Assembly: GCA_034509925.1 (NCBI GenBank) | Contig: CM067533.1 | Span: 8,029,656 to 8,093,655 of the forward strand | DNA: 64,000 nucleotides | Direction of reading: 5' to 3' | Source: Hirudinaria manillensis | Taxonomy: Eukaryota > Annelida > Clitellata > Hirudinida > Hirudinidae | Shown: positions 17,995-29,319 of the stretch, piece by piece | Numbering within the stretch: the first letter of the stretch is position 1 | Layout: the number at the start of each line of letters is the position of its first letter | Position numbers and translations under genes: made by a program | Notes under the pieces: model-generated | The model's database searches: none | Told to the model about the DNA's origin: nothing | What the model saw: only the letters and a program-made list of their open reading frames with translations

Positions 17995-18923
17995 TCGCAT
18001 GTTTTTAAGTCTTTTTTTTTAGATTTCTTTGGTTCCAAAATGAATGACTGAAGTAAATTGTACCCCTTGTTGTTTGAATCATCGACCCGATGACTCCGTT
18101 TGCGATCAGAACTGGCACGCGTTTTCTCCGCATTTGCGTAACCTTCTCGTTTTGCAACGCAAGGAGTTGCTTTCTGTAAAATTATCGTTCGAACTCCGAC
18201 CTGCTGGAGCGCACGCCTAGGGCTTCTTTTGAGTGACCATTTTTTTGCGAAAATTTTGGAGCCAGCGAAGCATTGCCTCGTGTGAGTGCCGTTTGATTTT
18301 TGTGTACAAGAAAGGATGCAAGACGGGTTTAATGCTACCTAGATGTCGAGAATAACAACTTAATAGCTCACCAATTCCTGCTGGTTCATCTCAATAGAAC
18401 ATCAGAACAAAGTTTTTGGTTTAACTTAGTTTGGTCTTTGCCAGACTTCAGACAGCACCATAACCACAATAAATTTTGCAATTTTGGATCAATGCATTCA
18501 AAGTACATTCAAAATTAAAATTCAAGTGAAGAAATAGCATGTTGGTGATTGTTTGCAGGAAAACTTTGCATGTTTCAATGGGTCTGGGGAACTGCAGTAC
18601 AATGTGATTTGGAGGGAGACGAGGAAGAGATGGAAAGGGATGCAGACGATCTTTGCTTGTCATTCCGTGTCGTGGGCAGGTTGTTAATTGCAGATTGCTT
18701 GTTTTATTTACAAAGTACTAGTTAATGTCAGGAGTTAGATTGCAGGCAATCAGAATTGAATTGTGTAGTGAAAATAAAACATGTCCTGACAGAGCACTAG
18801 TGAATATTGCAACAGAAAGGAAATTTGTACACAAAAAATATAAAGAGCTTGAGGGAGCACCACTGCTGAAGCGACGACGAATTTTAACTATAACCAAAAC
18901 TATCAGATGATGGGGGAGCGGAT
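17995..18923. other. convergent intergenic region between SRSF2-like and calbindin-like genes
   Basis: This holds the 3'UTRs of two convergent genes. At 18601-18650 there is a diverged copy of a piece of the SRSF2-like acidic-tail coding sequence (see findings). Short frames here look non-coding. Confidence 0.5.
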
Positions 18924-21900
18924 CTAGTCGGAATCCCCGTCATAGTCGTCCTCTTCGTCGTCGTACTGGAGACCCTGGCTCTCGGCGGACAGCTTGCACT
19001 GCTGGATGAGAAACATCCTCAGTTCGGACTTGCTGATGGTTCCGTCCTGATCCAGATCCCAGTGATCCATGATGACCTTCTTCATGTCGTTGATATCCTT
19101 TAACGTGTAATCCTGTACGAGAGAAACGTCTCAACACGGATGTGGATAGCATTTAACTTCATTTTCACAGAATGAAATGATAAGGAATAATAAGGATAGG
19201 TCTGATTCATCAAACCAGTTTATTTGATTTCCAGTTAGATTTTCTTTTTTATAATAAGATATATTTTAATAGAGCTTAACAAAATAAGTTTACTTGTGCA
19301 AAATTATTGAACACAATAATTTATGATTATCTAATTTCTTTACCTTCTTGCCTAGGTCCATCAGGTCTTTGAGCAATCCGCTCAATTCTTCATCTTCGAT
19401 GGTCCCATTTCGGTTCTGAGAAAATGTGGTATGATTACATTGGTCTAACATGGGCAGATATATGATGATATAAGTGAGATGAATGTTAACTCCATTGCAA
19501 CTGTTAGGGCCTTCGTGGTATCATTAGAGATAATAATTTTAAGGATATAGAAGCTTAAAAGTAGACACCTTTCTCATCAAAAATCAGATTGCTGTGGTTG
19601 ATGTTTATTAATGACTGATGCATATCAGGATAAATGGTATGGATATTAGGAGCACATTTTCATTAATTTGTTACTGCAGTGTGACTCAAATCAACACTAT
19701 TGCCTTTGAGATAGAAGTATTATAACCAATTGGAACTTGAAAAAGGGAACAAATATCAGATCAGTAACTTGAGGTGATTATGGATGAAAGTATACCAATA
19801 AAAATCTTCACAGATGCAAGTCCCATGCTAAGTTGGACAGAGAAACAAAGAAATCAAAAATATTTTTCATGGTAGAGCAGTCCAAGCCCTTGTGAGTGGA
19901 AACCAAGCAAACAAATCAGAAACATTGGTGCAGCTACAAGGATGAACAGATGATGAAGATCAATCAAGCTTATGACTCACAACCTTAACCATACACCCAG
20001 CCACATGTGAGGGGGTGATGGTGGCAATGATGATGATGATCACTTATATAAGATGCAGATCAAATTTATTGAAATGTTAAACAATGCCACACCATTCAGG
20101 AAGGACTGATACCCACAACCAGTCTTAGAACGCCTAAGATTTAAGGCGTAGCACGCAATACGTGGTACATCACATTCACATGACCTCTGAGTATTGAGAC
20201 GGAAATCAACATACCTGATCATAAATCTTGAACAGCCTGTCTATGTCTGATCGTGTTATGCAGCTGGCTCCCTTGATAAAGCGAGTGAACAAATAAATAT
20301 ATTTGTACTTGCAGTTACAGCTAATTTGCCACAATGTTTTTGATAGAAGTGTTTTTTGCATGATAGTTTCATTTTATTACATTAGTAGCAATTTCTTCTG
20401 ATATTAGCATCAATAACAGATGCTTAAAATTAAAAAAACAACGATTAAAATTGAACAAAATAAATATGTTAATTTCAATTTCAATTCACCTTCAGAATGG
20501 GCTTGCTCAAAAAATTCTGCTTCACAGGCATCAGTCTAATTGGCACGTTACAAACATAAAAATTATGAGTTGTGAACATTCGGTATCTCATACAATAATT
20601 ATTTGATAATAATAAATAATATTAAAATTAATTTAGTTTGAACCTGGCCATTTCGCAAAGCTGGAGTTTGCCATCTCTATTTGAGTCAAATAAGTTCAGC
20701 TGAAACGAAAATTTATAAAATTTCACTGCCAATCATGGAGCTGAGTCTGAAGCGAACTTACAATTGTTTCAGTGTACTCCTCGAGTTTCTCATCGCTTAC
20801 TGACGTTCTCTGATTGTCCAGAATATGTTTGAGGAAAGACTAAATTGAAAAAAAATTCTATAAATTTAATCTATGATTCAAAACAGTTAAATGGGAAGCT
20901 ATTCAGACAAACACCTTCAGCTCCTTGGACTCAATATAACCTTTGCAGTTTTTATCGTATTCGCGCCATATCTGAATAAATCGTAAGTTATGTTCTGTGA
21001 TTTATAGTAATATTAAAATGCAGGTTCAACTTTACATCTCAATAAATATTTATCGATTTATTTTATACAAAAATATTTAATCTAAATAAGCAACCTTCAT
21101 GAATTCGACGGATGATTCTACTGGATTTTTCAAGTGGAAGAGCAAGAGGAAATTCTCGTCGGTTGGAAGAATTTCTGCCAACTTAAAATTTAGAATAAAA
21201 TAATAAAATAATTAATTGATTATATACAATAGCTTAAAGAAACCTTTATTTTTGTTATTCCAATTAGATTTTTAAAATAAATTTGCTAACCGTATGTTTA
21301 TGTGGCTAACCTCAGCAATATCAATCATGCCATCTTGATTTTCGTCGAATGCATCCATGAAAGTTTCTTTGAACACCGCCATAGCAGATTCAGACAAAAT
21401 CTGTGAAAACATTTGTTCATTCAGAATTGCATGAGTTGGGTGTTTCTGGAACACTTATATGTCAAAGTTATTTCCAAAAAAAGGTTGACTTTAATCAAAC
21501 CGTTGGTAGGCTTTTTGTGATCGTTTGTAATAACGATCTGAACCAACGGAGACATTGTTGCGCAATAACTTGTCATAACGGTCACTGAAAAGTTTGCCAA
21601 TGTGTGTGTTTACAACTTTGCACGGCTGGATCGATCAATCTCCGGGAACAGTTGTTTCGAATCAACTTTATTGTCCTCACCATCAGCGCACAAACCACAA
21701 AAAAATTATTCCCTAATCTAGGACGCCGAGTTTTCTTCCTTGATTAAAATATTTATTCGATGGATCGATTTAATTACCTTGCTAGAGATATTTATTATTG
21801 CCACGTTACAATTTTCTTCATATTTTTACTTAATAAACTTGGATGGCAGTGATTATGGAGACGATAATCTAACCTCAGGCCTCATTTCACCTTCGCCAAC

Positions 21901-23275
21901 ACTGGAAAGAACAAATTCTCTGAGGAAACCATCCAATTCGCTGTCGGCTATGAAACCATTTCCTGTGGAAAATATTCGAGCGATTAGAAAATGATTGTTG
22001 ATGTAGTGTTTCACGCAGACATTTCAAATTTTTCTTTGGACTCAGATTTCTGTAGCTTTTTTCAGCTTTGTCTGGGGGGAATGATCAACCAATCGGGCTA
22101 TTATCTGACATTAATTGCTTGATTTCATCAAATGTTCACCGAATGTCAGGAAGACGTGGCCATTCAATGAATACGTTTCCCCGAACCAAAATTATGTCAA
22201 AAAATCTTTGGGAATATTTAACATGGATGAAGGAGGATAGGTTAATTTTCTAACAAATGGTAAACAGTTGGTGATATATTCTTTTGTTCTATGAGAGCTA
22301 ATTTCACAATTTCATGCTTAAGGTAACAGTAACACTCTTTTATTTTTGTAGATGTGTGATAGTCAGATATTAATTTTTTTAGATCCTTTTAAATCTACAA
22401 AAGTTTAACCATTTTTTGTGTAATTTATATTAATAAGTGCAATTACCATCGGAATCATAGTGGTTCCAGACTTTCATGAACTGAGAAGCAGTGAACTTCT
22501 TGAATCCTCCCGAACTTCTGAACTGCCTCAAAAAGTTGGACATTTTCTCGATAGAACCCCTTCTTTTGGATTCTGGGGGTTTAGCGAGAGTAGCAGTTGG
22601 AACTTCGGGCACAGGTTCTTTGTTGGGAGCTTCGCTAGGAACGTCAGGTGTGGTGCTGACGATGACTGTAGTAGGAATCTCTGTTGCTTGTTTGGTCAGC
22701 ACGTCGGTCTCCTTCTGTGTGTCGTTCTCCGAAGTAGCGTTAGCATCGCTTTTTTCGATCTGATCTTCAACGTGGTGGACAGCTTCTTCTTGAAGGACTT
22801 CGGGCTCAATATTTGTCGATACAGGATCAGGTTGTCCACTTGATTCTGGAGAATTTACTTGATTATCGAGCGGTTCTTCTTTGCACTCCTCGTCAGTTGT
22901 CTTAGGTTCTTTCTGTTCTTCTGCATTAACCTGTTCTTGTGGTGGATCCACTTTTTCGTTCTTTGCCTCTATTATTGCCTGTTCTTGTAGAGGCTCGTCT
23001 TTGGGTTCTTCAACGTTCTCTTTAGTTTCATTGCCCTTGTCAACTTCAGCTGCAGCGTCAAAGACATCTACAGCAGGCGCTTCAGTTGCTTCAGCAGCAG
23101 CAGTGGTATCGGTGGTCCCGATATCAGTGGTCTGTTCAATGTCTTTGCTGTCAGGACATGGTTTCTCTTCTTTATTCTCCTCCAGTTTCACAGAATCTTG
23201 AGATTCACTTCCAACTTCTTGAGCAGCTGTTTCCTCAATTTTCTGGCTCACGGGCACCTTATTTGTTTCGTCCAT
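18924..23275 (-). CDS. six-EF-hand calbindin/calretinin-family protein with long N-terminal extension
   Basis: Cytosolic Ca2+ buffer/sensor of the calbindin-D28k, calretinin and secretagogin family. Eleven minus-strand exons: 22447-23275, 21874-21962, 21311-21400, 21095-21181, 20915-20971, 20762-20839, 20644-20699, 20490-20535, 20215-20271, 19344-19415 and 18924-19112; 549 residues. EF loops in order: DSDGNGFIADSE, DENQDGMIDIAE, DKNCKGYIESKE, DSNRDGKLQLCE, DQNRNGTIEDEE and DLDQDGTISKSE. All six keep acidic residues at positions 1 and 12. Family blocks LAEILPTDENFLLLF and RLMPVKQNFL follow EF2 and EF4. The C-terminus is acidic (DDEEDDYDGDSD). Residues 1 to about 240, all in exon 1, are a Glu/Thr/Pro/Val-rich low-complexity region absent from typical family members of about 260-270 aa. 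The exon 1 donor falls inside EF loop 1, so the extension is part of the EF-hand transcript, although a shorter form from an internal start is possible. Confidence 0.9.
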
Positions 23276-24185
23276 ATTGTCAGATTTAATTATTTCAGAA
23301 TTTGAGGATTTTCTGAAAGTAATCGTTTATTTAAATAAAAGTATTAGCTAATGGAACGTTTTATTTAATAAGTGTAGCTAAAATAGTATCATTAACAGAA
23401 ATATTAGGAAAACCAGAAAAAACAACGTTTCAACTTATAAAAGTTTTTAAACCATTTGAAATCAATTCAAGTAAAATCAATAAGTAGATTTAATAAGTTT
23501 AAAAATTATTAAAAGTAACCACTTCAAAGCACTTCAAAGTATGTTGCTCCACTCACGAGTAACGAAAGGTCTCTTCGAAATGCACTTCAAATGAATGAGT
23601 CCGTCGGCAAAACAGCAAACCTTTATAATCGATTACCTATATTCGTCATCAACAGCTATTTGACCTAAATGCGGATGCGAAACGGGGTCTGAAACAGCAA
23701 CCCCTTGATGAAATGATGCTATAAGGTTTTGCCTAACATTTTTAGGGAAACGTTTGTAGAATTTGCACACTTGCGGTATAATTTTCACTCCAAAAGGACT
23801 TAAAAATGTCTACATTGTGTTTATTTCCACTCCTCCAACATTGTCTTAATTTATCCTTTTAGTAAAATACAAAATTAAAATTACTTTAAAATACTAGAAT
23901 ATTTGATGTCCATCTGCAATTGTGAGTGGGAATTGGAAAAAAAATCTCATTTAGCCTTCATATAAACAATATATTGTTTGAATTGTAGACAAAGAGGACA
24001 TTTGTATGTATGACAATCGAGGATTTTAAATCGAAACAATATTTAGTTCAGAAATTTCCAAAAATCTAAAACTAAACAGCATGTCGTGACGTAAGAACTC
24101 GTTTGAATACAAATTATTACTCGTAGTCTCCTCAATCTTTTGAAATAAATTTAATTACTAATTAATTCGTGCAACGTATTCCTTA
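23276..24185. other. divergent intergenic region, calbindin-like (-) / BTB gene (+)
   Basis: About 0.9 kb of AT-rich DNA between two start codons pointing apart. It presumably holds both promoters; no clear TATA box or coding exon was seen. Confidence 0.5.
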
Positions 24186-26149
24186 ATGAATCAAAATCCT
24201 AAAGAAGCATCGGCTAAGCGGAACAGAACCGAGCAGGTCAAAGTCGAGGGCATTAGAGATGCCGTGGTGCACCCCATCAGTCCTCTGAATCTAGGGCACT
24301 CGATAGAGGGCAAAGGAAACGAGGCTACTCCGTCCGATGCTCCAAAGAACTTTTCCAATCATTTGAATCTGAACAACAGCCACAATCTGCAGTCGAATTG
24401 CCTCGGCAATGGCTTCGATGAAGGACTCGAAGATGACGGCCATGCAGAAGAAATCGCCGGCAAATTGTGGGACTACGCCTATCAGATGCTCCTGTCGCAG
24501 AAACATTGTGACGTTCTCATAACAACCCAGAAGGGGTCCGTCAAGGTTGAAAGGATTAGTTAAAAGATACGACTGGAGAATAATTATAAAAATATATGTG
24601 ATTGAATTGATAAATTATGAATATTTATAATGGATGATTATGTTAACAAATTGAAGTCTAACTTAGTACATCAGTGCTTTAAACAAGATGGTTTCTGCTT
24701 TGTTAGGTACTGACAAGTCAGATAAATAAGTTAAAGCAATAATATGGTTACTATGTAGATTTGTACATTCAACGTTCCTGTTTAAGGCGCATAGGTGCAT
24801 CTTGGCCTTTCACAGCAGCTACCTGAACGACATCTTCCAGCAACTTGGTCCAGAGAAGAAAGTTATCATCAGGTTGGATACCATTCCGGTTGATACCGTC
24901 AGGCAGATGTTGTGCTTCTTTTACTCAGGAGAGATCAAGGTCACCAAGTTCAATCTAGTTGATCTGCTCAACATTTCAGAACAGTACTGCTTTTCTGGAC
25001 TTCAGAATGCTTGCCTGGACTTTTTCAAGTGAGACAATATTAGCAAAGGATAAAATAGTTTGTTTGTTTTTTTATCTAGAGACAAGGGTAAGATAAGATG
25101 AATTTATCAATTAACTGAAAAATGTCTATTTATTCCAGAGACATAACACCCGAAAATGCCATCTTTCTTCTAAGCCTCACAAACTCCATGGGCTTGGAGC
25201 AAATGCAGAAGTCTGTCATTCGCTTCATCATTCAAACCTTCGGCCAAGTCTCTCAGACGCCTGACTTTGTCTACCTGCCTCTCAATTTGCTGATATGCAT
25301 CCTTTCAGATGACGATCTACAAGTCTACAGGGAATTGGATGCTTTCTATGCGGTCGTAAGGTAAGAATTAAGGTCTGGAGTCGTTCGAGTTATTAAGTTT
25401 ATAGCTTGCGAGACACTCGAGACATCTTGGTGCTTTTGTCGTTGCAGTCAGATTATCTCAACAGCATTTTGCAATCAGATTAGACCGCACGCGATACATG
25501 TATCTTCAAATATGAGGAGCCATTTTCAGACGTTAACATAGACAGTAAAATCAAATACGGTTACTTTCATGTCTAAATCTGTTTCAAATATTTCGATAGG
25601 TGGATCGAATACAAGAAGGATCAAAGGATTTGCCATGTGGCCGAACTTATCAATGGTCCAGTCCGACTGGAATTAATGAGCGTTGATGAACTGAGCGACG
25701 AAGTGGAAAGTCAGGATTGGCTCTTCGTTAGCCACGAGGCCAAAACTGCGCTCAGTGAAGCATATCGGTAAAACGGAGTTTACCTCGTGCTTTGTTAAAA
25801 TAATATTATAACATCGAATTGTCGTACAGAAGATGGATGTTCCTTTATGAATCGTTTAATTAAAATTGCTCATTAGAACTTGTAATTGGAGTATAACGTT
25901 TTCAAAAGTAAAGCATTTTCTAATGTCTTAGTTTCTACGTCTTACTTAGTATTGCGTCGTATTTACTGATAGACTCATCAATACATTAACAGTAGGCAAT
26001 AAATTAACCATTGCGGCAAATTTAATATTCATATAAATTATATTTGTTTTGTTTTTTTTTTCTTTTTTAGAAAGAAATTACTGATGACGACTGGCTATTA
26101 TCCCAGTTGCTGCGTCAGGCAAAGAAACAACGCAAGTTACCAATTTTAG
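24186..26149 (+). CDS. BTB-BACK domain protein without Kelch repeats
   Basis: BTB-BACK proteins usually dimerise and act as Cullin-3 substrate adaptors. Five exons, 24186-24545, 24787-25028, 25139-25360, 25600-25767 and 26071-26149, give 356 residues. After a roughly 95-residue polar, Asn-rich N-terminus comes the BTB fold: LLSQKHCDVLITT, then AHRCILAFHSSYL across the first splice junction, then MLCFFYSGEIKV and LNISEQYCFSGLQNACLDFF. The BACK region follows (DITPENAIFLLSLTNSMGL, then VVRWIEYKKDQR). The protein ends shortly after, with no Kelch motif, MATH or zinc finger. The partner-binding region is therefore unclear and I do not recognise a specific orthologue. The start codon begins the only long frame leading into the BTB fold. 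Confidence 0.87.
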
Positions 26150-26263
26150 CCTCGATGCTGTGACATTCGGCCAGTTTTAAAATGTTAATTTATTTCTAAT
26201 TTCTGAGTAATTATTCGTCCTCTCAGAAAATGCAGTCTAACTAATTTGTGAGTTAGTCGTAAC

Positions 26264-26269
26264 AATAAA
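26264..26269 (+). terminator. poly(A) signal of BTB-BACK gene
   Basis: AATAAA lies 115 bases after the stop codon. Confidence 0.6.
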
Positions 26270-26431
26270 GTTAATCATTTGACCTCCCCCTTTTAACACC
26301 ATTAACGTATTTGTACCTTCTGAATCGATTTAAACAAAATGCAGTTTTGCTTTTAAGCTTATTTTTTCCTGAATATGCAAACGACAAAGTAATTGGATGA
26401 AAACAAAGTCTGATAATAAAGATGAAGATAT

Positions 26432-26437
26432 TTATTT
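26432..26437 (-). terminator. poly(A) signal of CRH-like precursor 1
   Basis: TTTATT on + reads AATAAA on the minus strand, about 115 bases past the stop codon. It lies only about 160 bases from the convergent BTB gene signal. Confidence 0.6.
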
Positions 26438-26549
26438 TTCGATTCGACATAGCAATCGTAAATAGATGCGGCTTTAAGCAAAATGGCGAATGTTAGTCAT
26501 TCTCTAGCATTATTCGCGAAACACCACCTATGCTCGGGTCAAGTTTTTT

Positions 26550-27029
26550 TTAGCCAATCATTCTCACAGGATTGGGTCTTCCAATGTAACCGTCTCTAAG
26601 CTGTTGCTCTTGGACTTCTCTGACAGCGTTAAGTATGAGACGGGACATGTCTTGCACTGGACCGATATTGATGGGATAGAGCAAGTCTTCCTTGCCACCG
26701 CCCAGATCTCTTTTTTTCCACGGGTTAGAGCTGCTTCCAGGTAAAGTTGCCTTCAGCATCAAAGCCTCCAACAACTCAGCTTCCTCTCCGGAGAGATCCT
26801 CCAAGGATCTCGGCGTCTTCCCTCCGTTTTGATTTTTCATGTGATCTTCCAGTACTTTTTGCTGGAGTTTCAAGATCAAGTGACCCACGTGCGTTTCAAT
26901 TGGAGACCATCTCTTCACAAGAGTCGAATCGTGATCGGTTTTCAAGGCATCGTCCTTGGGCTTGGCAGGAGACGAACCGACTAGGACCAGTTGGGTGAAG
27001 GCCAGCAGAAGGCTAAATTTCCGTCCCAT
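26550..27029 (-). CDS. secreted neuropeptide precursor 1, CRH/DH44/ELH-like (tentative)
   Basis: 159 residues in a single coding exon. A hydrophobic signal peptide (residues about 5-20) is followed by a short spacer and a KR site (39-40). The first conserved segment starts WSPIETHVGHLILKLQQKV and runs to KTPRSLEDL. A second dibasic cluster (PWKKR) precedes the C-terminal segment, which begins near LLYPINIGPVQDMSRLILN and ends RPNPVRMIG followed directly by the stop. The final Gly is an amidation donor, giving a -Met-Ile-NH2 end. A PI(S/N)I start, a following Leu-rich amphipathic helix, a length of about 40 and an amidated Ile/Val end are features of CRH, urotensin, DH44 and ELH peptides. That family assignment is inference. 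TTCTTAAG immediately before the ATG looks like a splice acceptor, and a donor lies at 27189 (minus strand), so a 5'UTR intron is likely. A paralogue lies 2 kb away. Confidence 0.85.
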   Translation of the reverse strand: MGRKFSLLLAFTQLVLVGSSPAKPKDDALKTDHDSTLVKRWSPIETHVGHLILKLQQKVLEDHMKNQNGGKTPRSLEDLSGEEAELLEALMLKATLPGSSSNPWKKRDLGGGKEDLLYPINIGPVQDMSRLILNAVREVQEQQLRDGYIGRPNPVRMIG

Positions 27030-27239
27030 CTTAAGAAATCACTCAAATATAAGTTTTCAAGAACTAAACTAAACGGAATTAAACATTATTAAACTATTTC
27101 CAACAATAATGACGGCCAAGAACAACATCCATCACACCACTATAGAGCTAAGATAAAAGTTTATCAAACCAAATATCGAATTGATCTACCTTTTCTCTGT
27201 AACTCTCCGAATGCTAAGAAACACCTGGGGAAGATGAGC

Positions 27240-27247
27240 ATTTATAC
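27240..27247 (-). promoter_or_regulatory. TATA box of CRH-like precursor 1
   Basis: GTATAAAT on the minus strand lies about 50 bases upstream of a 5'UTR donor (AAAAG followed by GTAGAT at 27190/27189). The same octamer lies upstream of the paralogue at 29299-29306. Confidence 0.6.
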
Positions 27248-28461
27248 TTTTGGAGTCTGTTTGATCTTTTTACTTCAAATAATCTCAGACCTGGCGACCT
27301 AATAAGTGTGACAAATAATCTGTTTGCTTAGCGGCATCGGTACCCACTCATTTGTCATCTCAGGCAAAAATGTCAGGTCAGCTATTTTGATAATTTTCTC
27401 AATAATATCATCTGAGTAGACTCCCTTGCGGCACTAAAATCGTGCTTAGAACAGATTTTCTTTGCCTCAAACTTATTTATGGGCCACAAGATATTACCTG
27501 TTACCCGAAATGGAAATTATTTTTAATTTAAAAAATAACACCCCCAATGCCGAAAAATTATTCTCAACCCTGGCTAAAGTCTGTCAAAGCTTGCCTATTG
27601 CCATTTAAAAGATTACATCCCAAAGGTTTAGGTCGGGATCAGAGCAGCGTTTCAAACACATGTACTACTTTCGATCGTACTTCCATTTTCGTAACTTCGA
27701 TTCACTTTCGGTTCACTCAGTTGAATTTTGACCTATTCTCGCTTCCGGTTTTACTTTGGTACTATTTCCAGTCCACGTTTTTTTTCTTTCACAATTTTAT
27801 ACAACTTAACTTCCAACTTACATTACTGACAGCTAAAAGCTTATTCAACTTAGAATACTGCTTTTGCACTGCAAAACGCCAGAATGAAACATTTTATTAC
27901 TAATTTCATAACTTTACCAAATCATATAAAAAGTTCACCACTATTACAGAATTTTATCATCTCCTCGATGATCATCTATTCAAATTCTTTGCAGAATCTT
28001 CATCCGAAATCAATCTTTTACTATAATAAAGCTGCATGGATCATATAAGCTGCATAGATTTATAAGTTGTCGAAACTGAAGCCATCATGTTAGTTTCTTC
28101 AGTAAAAATCGTATATAAGCAGACTGTTTTCGACTAAGTTTGGATATGATCATCAAAAACAAAAACTTCCGAATAACGATGATCTTATGACGATAAGTCC
28201 CGAATCTGATCCATCATTTGATCAATTTCTACCGAATAAACAACCGCAACTTTTACACCCGACGTCAATGCCAGACGCCTCCTCCATATGCCAAAATGGC
28301 TTCTTTGATAAATATGTCATCGACCTAATTGTATTTTTCTTTAGATCTCTTCAGCAACATGAATTAAAGTTAATTTTAATTAATGTAATTACATTAAACA
28401 AAATTGACTTCATTCAGTTGTCAACTCGCAATTAAAAACACTGAGGTCGAGTGCAAAAAGG
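27248..28461. other. spacer between the tandem peptide genes
   Basis: No gene is supported. The sequence is ordinary AT-rich DNA. It includes the upstream region of precursor 1 and the 3' flank of precursor 2. Confidence 0.4.
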
Positions 28462-28512
28462 TTTATTCTCAAAAATAAAATTCAAAAATAGAATGTTAAA
28501 TTACAGATGCGT

Positions 28513-28518
28513 TTTATT
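28513..28518 (-). terminator. poly(A) signal of CRH-like precursor 2
   Basis: AATAAA on the minus strand lies 77 bases after the stop codon. A second copy is at 28462-28467. Confidence 0.55.
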
Positions 28519-28594
28519 TTACAAAATGGCTAATTCGAGATTCTTGTATCATTGAGTTCATTCAAGGGTGGACCTCCTTCTCGAACTCCAAATC

Positions 28595-29074
28595 CTAACC
28601 GATCATTCTGACTGGGTTGGGTCTTCCAATGTAACCATCTCTGAGCTGTTGATCATGTATTTCTTTCAGTGTATTTAGAATGAGACGAGACATGTTCTGA
28701 ACTGGACCGACTATGTTAATAGGATAGAGCAGATCATGACCGTTACTCTTTCGTTCTTCCACATCACGATCATCGTTCAGCTGTGAGTCCTGAAGATATT
28801 CTTCGAGCGCTTGTCCCCCCAAGTCTTCAACGGACCTAGGCGTTTTACGGCTTTTCTCCAAATTCTTCAACATTTCATCCAGCATCTTTTGGTGCAGCGT
28901 GCGAAGCAAGTGACCCACGTGTACGTCTATCGGTGCCCATCTTTTCACGGGACTGGAATCGAACTCGACTGTGCTCGGCATCTGAAAGGGGAGATCGTTT
29001 TCTTCTTTGGGTTTAGCAGACGTAAAGAAAATCAGTTGAAAAAAGGCCAGTATGAGACAGAAATTTTGCACCAT
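28595..29074 (-). CDS. secreted neuropeptide precursor 2, paralogue of precursor 1
   Basis: Also exactly 159 residues. Signal peptide (about 4-19, ending ...FFTSAKP), then VKR before WAPIDVHVGHLLRTLHQKM, linker KTPRSVEDL, and C-terminal segment LLYPINIVGPVQNMSRLIL running to the same last 18 residues as precursor 1, QQLRDGYIGRPNPVRMIG, with terminal amidation Gly. The region between the two conserved segments differs most and has ERK rather than KKR as the only basic site. The start codon sits directly after TTTTTATCAG, an acceptor, so it shares the paralogue's structure of a non-coding first exon and a single coding exon. It is a tandem duplicate in the same orientation. Family call (CRH/DH44/ELH-like) is inference, as for precursor 1. 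Confidence 0.85.
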   Translation of the reverse strand: MVQNFCLILAFFQLIFFTSAKPKEENDLPFQMPSTVEFDSSPVKRWAPIDVHVGHLLRTLHQKMLDEMLKNLEKSRKTPRSVEDLGGQALEEYLQDSQLNDDRDVEERKSNGHDLLYPINIVGPVQNMSRLILNTLKEIHDQQLRDGYIGRPNPVRMIG

Positions 29075-29298
29075 CTGATAAAAATAAAAGCATCTTGTTA
29101 GAATTTAATTAATTGTATCATTATATCTATTTACATCTTATTATAAACAGTCTTTACGAGTGGATAAGCCAAATAAATTTTATAAATAAAAATTATGCGT
29201 AACATAAATTCATTATAATCAGAACTCAAGAAAAGTTGATACTTTGTTGCAAGTAAACCAAATCGCAATATGCTTTTAGTGAAGCAATCCTGGGATGT

Positions 29299-29306
29299 AT
29301 TTATAC
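29299..29306 (-). promoter_or_regulatory. TATA box of CRH-like precursor 2
   Basis: GTATAAAT on the minus strand, upstream of the 28595-29074 gene, identical to the octamer upstream of its paralogue. Confidence 0.55.
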
Positions 29307-29319
29307 TATTTCGTGACAG

